From contig WFMF01000084.1 in the NCBI GenBank assembly GCA_011033025.1, positions 248,001 to 312,000 on the forward strand: a stretch of 64,000 bases of DNA, in the 5' to 3' direction. Shown here one piece after another: positions 56,800 to 64,000 of the stretch. Origin of the DNA: Beroe forskalii. Taxonomy: Eukaryota; Ctenophora; Nuda; Beroida; Beroidae. The position numbers were made by a program, and so were the translations under genes. Numbering within the stretch: the first letter of the stretch is position 1; each line of letters begins with the position of its first letter. The notes below the pieces were generated by a model. That model was not told the origin of the DNA, ran no database searches, and saw only the letters and a program-made list of their open reading frames with translations.

Positions 56800-58950
56800 G
56801 GTACGGATTTGGTGCATAGGTCGACTCTGTCCCCAGTTTTATCTAAATTCAAGTATTCGATAAAAACACTCTAACATCTAAATCTGCCGTCTAAATTTTA
56901 AATCTGCTCTCTAAATTCACGCGTATAGTCATGAAAGTTAATTTCCCATGTTCCTAATCCCATTGCTATTGTCTCGTTGTCAGTTTGGTACTTGATGTCT
57001 GACCTATTATATTTGATAAGTATTAGTTTTATCAGGTACTATAAATAGCCATTATTAAGCCCACTAACTCCCTCAAATGATCATGGATGCATTACTCATT
57101 GTTGGTTGTATTGTACCTTGATAGTAGCAGCATGGCACAATGTCTTATAGGTGGTACTTGCACCCACCCACCTGCCTTATACTCTCAAAACCACACTCAC
57201 TCCGTCCAGAATTCTAAAACTCACACACATACTTACGAACGATATAATACCCCTCACATATCCAGCCACTGTAGCACACGCAAACACAACTCACACCTTA
57301 TGTTTTCCACTGTACACTCTCGCATTTCTCACACACAGTAGCTGGTGACTGAGTGACTTTATTCTGTATGAGTATAAGACTATAGGAAGTAGGAGGTCAA
57401 AGTATATAAGGAGGGAAGGGTTATGGCTAGTCCGTCCTCTCATTGGCGTCTTTACTCTGTATTACTCTGCTTGGAGTTGAGGCTATGCTTGTTTTGGGGG
57501 ATGAGGATCTGGAATATATGATGGATTAATCCATTATCGTTAACCAGTTAGGTTCATCATATGAGTAATATAGGTGGTTGAGAGTGACGTTTAAAGTGGT
57601 GAATTGATAACCTTCTACCTCCTATTTCTCATGGAATAATTCGCATAACACATATCTCTTATCTTACATTTGACCAATAGGTTGTAGTTCTCTTTGTATC
57701 TCTCATGACCAATGTAATTGCTACTGATCAATGCAGAGCTCAAAGTAAATTTACTCAGCTGAGGATCTGTTCATGTGATTCAGATCTTTGTTAAATTTAC
57801 TCCTTTCATGTTGATAATTTCTTTTGTTATTCACGAATTCTCCTTGCTTTTATCTTTGTTCATCATAACGAGGTCTAGTCAGTACCAACTTAGAGTGAAT
57901 AATTATTTAATCTTTTCAGTCGTTACGAATTTATCCCTAACATCACTTTTTCCTTTAGCATCACTTTCCCAAACACCACTTTCTGTCACCATTCTATCCG
58001 ACACCACTTTACCATGGTGGCACACTTTTTTGACAACTCTCCCCTTTGTGATCATATACTTTATACCGACACCACTTTCTGGCACGACGTACCCTTACAC
58101 CCCTTTCCCTGACACGACATTTCCTGACACTGCACCACATTTCCCTGGGCTCTTCCATGAACGTTTGTATTCATAGAAGTGTACAGTCACGTGACAACCT
58201 ATACATTTCAATTTTTCACGTCACGAATAACTCCAGAGTTACGAAGTAACTCTACGACCACTATGGGTGGTCTACGAATACTGTAAGTCATTCAGTAAAA
58301 ATCGCGCCTTCTCATTGGTGAAATTTACCAGAGTATTCAATAAGACCGCTTCACATAGTAATTCGTAGAGATTATATCGTAACTCATGACTTATTCGTAA
58401 CTTTTAAAAAGAAAGAAAGAATATGGTGTCACGTGACTGTACACTTACAATACGAAACACCATTCATGAAAAACTCACTTTTCCTTTTCGCCAATACCCA
58501 CATTTCCCACAACTTCTTTCCTGACACCACTTTTTCCACAACATACAATACCGCTTTCTGGCACGGCGTTTCTGGCACCACTCATTAGTATCAATTTTAC
58601 TGGCCACTAGCCTGAAACAGCACCACAGCACCCTTTTCCTTAAAAGCACCATTTCCCTGGCACACAGCGCCGCCGGCATAACTGTAAATCTTCCCCCATC
58701 ATTCCTCATTCTCTGAACTCGTTCCTTCTAACTGTGCCCTCGAATAATATACTTTCCTTGCTCACCTCCTTGTGATTGATCGGGCCTAAAGGACAGGTTT
58801 TGTGGAACATTCAGGAGCTTCTTTCTAGTTCGTTGAGTTTTTGGCTCTCCCATTTGTGTGAAATTCCTTGCATTTCTGTATTAATGCTTTTGTATTTAGG
58901 AATGTGCAGTAATTCAGTACTATTTTTATAGTACTGTAAGTTTGTTAAAA
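56800..58950. other. Non-coding segment, clean copy of the duplicated 2.1 kb
   Basis: No gene is recognised. It holds pyrimidine-rich stretches with repeated GACACCACTTTCC-like words (about 57955-58150 and 58500-58660) and the foldback at 58177-58446. A partial copy of the dispersed TGACGTTTAAAGTGGTGAATTGAT motif lies near 57585. Confidence 0.6.
58177..58446. mobile_element. Foldback/MITE, 20-bp perfect TIRs
   Basis: AAGTGTACAGTCACGTGACA (58177-58196) and its exact reverse complement (58427-58446) bound a 270-bp element without coding sequence. Weaker complementarity continues outward (CATGAA...GTATT-type words on both sides). The inside has repeated inverted TAACTC/GAGTTA and ATTCGTA/TACGAAT words. 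The left end is also visible in the distorted copy near 55,377. Confidence 0.75.
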
Positions 58951-60699
58951 CTGGTTTCAGTTTTTTAGCTCCAATTTTCGGTTTTTTACATTTTTTGACT
59001 TTGATTAGCTCAACTATATCCTATTAGACTAGTCATCCAATATGACATCAACCGACATTCATACCCCATAGACCACTACAGTACTACATCATTGCAAAAA
59101 ATGGTAAGGGCTGAATCTTTCCATGTTGATCAGATGTTCATAAACGGGAAGAGATAGACTCCCTCTTCACTATACCCCAGGACTGTTAAAGATTTCCCAT
59201 ATATTGGAACATCATCGCTCACCATTCTTTACCCCTTATAATGACGTCACTTTCCTCGACCACACTGTTCTACTACTCACGGCAAAACAGATTTTTCCAC
59301 ACTATAGCTGCTTCCATTACGTGCTCTACCATCGCTGGAAGATACAAATCACGAAGATGGGCGGTGGCGTGACATCATTATCAAGTCTAGAGTGGTAGAC
59401 GCTGACAACCCAGTGATTTTGTGTAGTATTTCATGCAGTCCTTTGTCATTTTATTTTGGAATTATTCGTAAATTAAGGTGTACAATTGCGTTTCAGCTCT
59501 TCTGTATTATCAAATGAACAGTATTTTCTTGTGGCACAGAAACAATTAACAAATTTGAGATGGACTAGAAATAATGGTAAAAGTTCGAATAAATATTATT
59601 CAACAATTCAAAACTTACATAACTTGGAAAATTCAAACTTGAATTACTGTAATTACGTTTTGTCGTTTGCTTTTAGTCTTTAGCTTGAAGCTCTGTGACT
59701 GGCATGTTATATTATTGGCTTTACCCACCAATTTGAGTACAATTTATCATCGAGTCTCAACTACAAATTACCTTGCGAATATTAGAAGACTAAAACTAGC
59801 CAATCATGACACCTTCCAGCCACCACCGGCCTGTACATTCCCAGCTGGGCAGGCAAAGGCCCTTGCAATAAATCATGTCTTCTGGTTCACCATCTTCCAA
59901 ATTAGATGGTATATTTCAGAGCCGTCTGCGTAGTTTTTTGAGCTAATCTTGACGTCATCAGAACGAGTGTTCTAATCCGTAGTTATTGAAAGTCACAGGA
60001 CTGACACGTGGCCTTTTTGATGACCCCTTTTCTGCTCACTAAATACTATCCAGGTCGAGTGTATGCTGATAATTACAGACAGGCGTACTATGAATGCGGC
60101 CTCGAACAACAGTGAATTAAGCACAAAGACTGGTCTACAGCATTAGCAGCGTTTATATAACACATGATAAACTACAGGTAGTTTTTTACATTTTATAACA
60201 TCTGTAATAACTCGCCCTGCAGGTATAAGGTACTATTCGTGCCTCTTTATGGAGATTTCGTAGTCTCAGGCCCTTTTCAAATAATCAGATGGCTTTGACG
60301 GGTTTTGTGGAGTTACATCATTTCTGCATTCATTGTTTTTTACGGAAGTTTAAAAACTCATTGATTATTTTCTGCAATTCCGATGCAGTCGATGTTGATG
60401 TCAATTTCAAGCAATATAAGATTTTTTAAATTCTTATTGTGGCAAATTACCTCTTCTTAATCTTAGTATTTTCAAAAACCTTCTTGGATTGTTTTGCTCT
60501 AACAATTTTGTCACAGTTTATACCTCACCGCTGCAGATCACTCACTCAATATAATTGTTACATCATTTGTTGTAATTGTTCTTCACTTTGAGACATGACC
60601 TGGGTGGAGTTGCACCCTGAGACATGACAGCGCTGGGTCATGTAAATGAGGTGTAAAAATGAACCTGTATTGTTTCTCAACTGCGTTAATATATTGACT
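58951..60699. other. No gene recognised
   Basis: It contains a copy of the dispersed motif (GTGACATCATTATCAAG...AGTGGTAGACGCTGACAACC) at about 59368-59425. At 60050-60116, CCAG|GTCGAGTGTATGC... reads RVYADNYRQAYYECGLEQQ then stop. It might be a terminal exon of something, but nothing else supports it. Confidence 0.4.
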
Positions 60700-61620
60700 A
60701 CTTTTTATTGTTTGGGGGAAGACTTTCGGTACATTTTGGGAAGGGAAGGAGAATCCTTGAAATTCTTAAACTGGGGTGGTTTTTTTTTAAACCCCTTTCC
60801 CCCCAAAATAGGTTTTGTGTTTAGGAGGTTTTGGGCTCGCCCCTTTTTGCAGATTTTACTTTTTTTGGGGTTAATTTCCTTATTTTTTGGAAGTTTCCCA
60901 TTATATTTTCTGAATTTCCCCTGCAGGTATAATTTAACAATTGTTTTTTAAATTTTTAGTCTCGCCTTTCTTAATCAGTTTTAAAACCTTTTTTTTGGGA
61001 TTTTTTTTTAAAATTTTACATTTTTACCTCAGTTCCCCTTCAATAAATTTTTTAAATCATTTTTTTTTTTTTAAAACCAAAATTTGAACAGCCCTTTTTT
61101 AAATATTAAAAAAATGATTTTTCTAAACCCTTTAATTATTACATTTATTTTTAAATTTTTAACTTTTTAAGGGGGAAACCAAATTTTTAAATTTAACCGC
61201 GGGGGTGTGATTGAAGGGCCTTTTATTTTTTCCCTTTTTTTTGGGCTTTTAAAAATTTGTTTGGGGGGCATAAAAAACCCCTTTGAGGCGTCATTTTTGA
61301 GCCCTGTTGGTTTAACTTCCCTTTTGAATTTTTTTTAATTTTGCCCGAATTAGACATTTTTTTTAAATTTCCCCCGGGGTTTTTGGGCCTTCTTGTTTTA
61401 TCCTTTGAACTTAAAGGGGTATTTGAAACCCCATCAACCACTTTTTTTTCTGAATTATAATAAGTTTATTCCGCCGCCGTTTTTTTCTTTATAAAATAAT
61501 AATTTTCAAAAAACAAATTTTAATTTTTAAAGGGAATTATTTTTTGCTTGAAATTTAAAAGGCTTGAGAAAATATCAAAGGGAAAAAAATACAAACGGGA
61601 GAGGGGGGTGCCGTTTTTTG
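60700..61620. other. Second homopolymer-stretched segment
   Basis: Runs of T, C, G and A are abnormally long and frequent, as at 54-56 kb. Its end (about 61,540-61,620) still follows the sequence at 62,337-62,435. This suggests another copy of the roughly 810-bp unit that was badly polished. Confidence 0.65.
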
Positions 61621-63080
61621 GAAAAAATTTTATGCACGTAGATTATGATCGTTTATAGGGTTTCTATTACGCAACTCTTTTAAATCTGTTTTAAGGCTTT
61701 TGAAAATTTTTGGGGTTTTTTTTACTTAAGTTCAAGATCTCAAGATGGGGAATGGACATAACTTGAATAACTTGGAGGGATATTTCAGATGGATTGTTAT
61801 CATAAAACTGTGGCAGAGTTCGGTCTATAATCAATGCCCAGTCGGTGATAAACAGTAGTAACTGTAATTTTGAGAAATTGAACGCTTAGAGGCAATCTAA
61901 GGTTTACAAAAAGTGTACAATTTATTCGAGTTGAATATAAGGTGAAGCAGATTACCAAGAATTGATCCTGGCCCGGGTGTATGAAAAAGTTGTCAATGTC
62001 AGTAATCAGTATGGGGAATCAGTTGTCAGATTTAACATCATCCTGCGGAACAAAACAGAACAAAAGTCACATGATTTAGCACAATTACTGAGACTAATCG
62101 TCCGAACTATTTTTCACCCTGCTTCCTTCATAAAATTCGTTGCGTATAACTATTGATCTGATTGCAATTTTTTTGATGCGGTAAAAATTATCAATCAATT
62201 TGAATGGTAGTGTTGTGTTGCGAACGAGGTGCTGCGTAGCAGCACCAGTGAGCTAATAATATCTACAGGCCCAACGGGCCTGCTAATTAATCTAATTTCG
62301 TAAGAGCACGTGAATAATGTTTGTTTGTGCTTCCGCACCGAATTAAATTTGAGCTTGCCAAGAAAATATCAAGAGAAACGAAGGCTAAGATGCGCATGAT
62401 GGTACCGTTGCTATGGAAACCGACTTTTGTGCACGTGCAGATTACGATCAGTTCTATGCGAGTGCTTTCTATTACGCTACTACTGTTAAATGCTGTGCTG
62501 TAGTTTTTGAAAATTTTTGACGTTTTCTTAGCTTCAAATTCAAGATCTCAAGATGGAGAAAGGACATAACTTGAAAAACGGAGGATATTTATGATGGATT
62601 GCTTTCATAAAACTTTGGCAAAGGTTGGTCGATAATCAAAGCTGAGTCCGTGATAACTGTAGTTATGAAATTGGCCCTTAAGTCTATGGGCATTTTAAGG
62701 TTCACAAAAGTGTACAATTTAATCGAGTCCAATATAGGCGTAGCAGATTACGGAGACAGTTCCTCGCCTGGATCAATGAAAAAAAAACGAAATTTTCCAA
62801 TGTCAGAATCAAAATCATCTTGCAATCAAAACGGACGAAAACTCAGATGATTTAGCACGACTAAGATTTACCGAAGGACTACTTTCACTCTGCTCCTTCA
62901 TAAAATTGCTCATAACTTTTGTTCTAATTGAAATTTTTTAATGCCGTAAATTGGTAAAAAGTATCCGATCACTTTGAATGCAGAATGGAAGCGTTGAAAA
63001 TTTTCAAAGGAGGTGCTGTGTAGCAGCACCGAGTGAGATGCGTTTTTGCAGCCCCAATGTCCCAACGGGCCTGCTAGTTG
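61545..63080. repeat. Long tandem repeat, about 810-bp unit, with twin hairpins
   Basis: 61,630-62,160 and 62,440-62,940 align (ATTCAAGATCTCAAGATGG, GGACATAACTTGAA, TTTCATAAAACT, AAAGTGTACAATTTA). Each unit ends with a hairpin pair: GGTGCTGC-GTA-GCAGCACC (62228-62246; variant at 63012-63030) and CAGGCCC-AAC-GGGCCTG (62266-62282; degenerate near 63062-63074). Confidence 0.8.
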
Positions 63081-64000
63081 TCAATAAATTTTGAAATTGT
63101 ACTTCTTAAAAGAGACGAAATTAAACAATTTTCCTCATCAAGAATTATTCAATCTCCTTCAATATCCAATTCATATCTGGTATTTCCCACGGTATACTTG
63201 TTGTCCTCCATGTATTTCATGCAACAAGCGCAAAGTTGCTAGTTTCGACCGCAAAGAATGCACACATTTTCCTCTAGAATTATATTTCATTTTTTATAAT
63301 TCAGTACTGAATAATATTATATACTTGGGTCGCGTGATACAAGCATATTTTCAATAACTGCATTCACATTTTAATGCTTAATACGCAGGTGTTTTTGCTG
63401 GCTTGCCATGCATTTGTTTCCATTCGTTTATAGAGTGAATTTGATACAGGAAATGTGAATTTCTGCCGTGCTCTTTTCAGTTTCATTGTTATAAAAATAC
63501 CTTTTGATAAGCGTCAAGTTTTTATCTCGGTCCAATTGTGTTGACTCCATCCATCTGCTGTCAAGCTACTTCATCGCTGCCAACCGTCAAAATTCCAACA
63601 GCTGATAACTTGATAAGAAGTCGTGATTCATAGAAGTCAGCAGTGTGACATAATACTCGTATCTCAGGCGATTTATGCGTGACGTGATTATCAGTTGCTA
63701 TTATTCCAGATAATCAGTAACGCTGATTCAGCGATATAATGAACAGTTGATTTGATCATCGAGTTTTAAACAGACACTTCTTCAATTTCTGTACATTTGA
63801 CTCCTTTCTATTGTTGTACACTTGATACCGTCACTCTCCGTCTGTCTTCTTCTCCTCCTCCTCCTCATAAAACTGAGTGACGGTTAGAATACGTCGTCAT
63901 ATTGTATTGGTTTAGAAAATTGAATGCAAATGAGTGACGGTTAGAATTGCTTCGTCATACATTAGCTTGAAATGGTAATCTGAGGACGTTTAACTGCCTA
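63081..64000. other. Right edge, nothing recognised
   Basis: AT-rich. Near 63840-63870 there is a TCTTCTCCTCCTCCTCCTC run. GAGTGACGGTTAGAAT followed by CGTCATA occurs twice (about 63875 and 63931). Confidence 0.5.

Noticed and set aside
60050-60116. Terminal coding exon ending in RQAYYECGLEQQ
   Set aside because: It has an acceptor-like AG and a stop, but no homology, no upstream exon and a short length.
42000-64000. Remaining MAGI exons (second WW domain, PDZ1-5)
   Set aside because: I looked for WW and GLGF-type motifs in all frames and found none I could support.

Overview
This is animal (metazoan) nuclear DNA. It has split genes with mostly GT-AG introns, AATAAA signals, LINE and Penelope-like retroelements, foldback elements and long satellite arrays. 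The gene content (SLC25A3, an HCN-type channel, a tectonic, a MAGI scaffold) points to an invertebrate, but I cannot place the phylum.

Layout. 1-1.3 kb: intact ORF1 of a non-LTR retrotransposon (minus). 2.1-5.4 kb: the last three exons of the mitochondrial phosphate carrier (plus). Its penultimate intron holds an inverted dimer of a Penelope-like element. 6.3-12.5 kb: 15 phase-consistent exons of an HCN-type cation channel (minus), convergent with SLC25A3. 14.6-16.3 kb: a 5'-truncated CR1/jockey-like LINE. 17.2-18.95 kb: a satellite of about 353 bp, ending right next to the first exon of an eight-exon seven-transmembrane protein (19.0-24.8 kb, plus). 26.1-27.2 kb: an unrecognised three-exon, 208-residue membrane protein (minus), divergent from an intronless tectonic gene (28.3-29.9 kb, plus) across a CG-rich region. 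31.3-41.9 kb: the 5' half of a MAGI scaffold gene (PDZ, guanylate kinase, WW), which probably continues past the window. 42-64 kb: no coding exon that I can support, but two foldback or TIR elements, minisatellites, a 160-170 bp satellite, and two stretches with abnormally lengthened homopolymers that look like badly polished copies of neighbouring sequence.

The most interesting signal concerns exon-intron boundaries. Several 5' splice sites have been tandemly duplicated together with the exon end: 22-bp x2, 43-bp x3 and 99-bp x2 in the HCN gene, and 40-bp x3 in MAGI. Two other introns (SLC25A3 and the first MAGI intron) are bounded by direct repeats (15 bp and 7 bp), and no GT-AG pair there restores the conserved protein. 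Together these suggest a genome where junction-spanning duplications or insertions, possibly with non-canonical splicing, are remodelling introns.

Functionally the genes are unrelated housekeeping, signalling, ciliary and junctional genes. I see no operon-like organisation. The only plausible shared regulation is the divergent pair at 27-28 kb.
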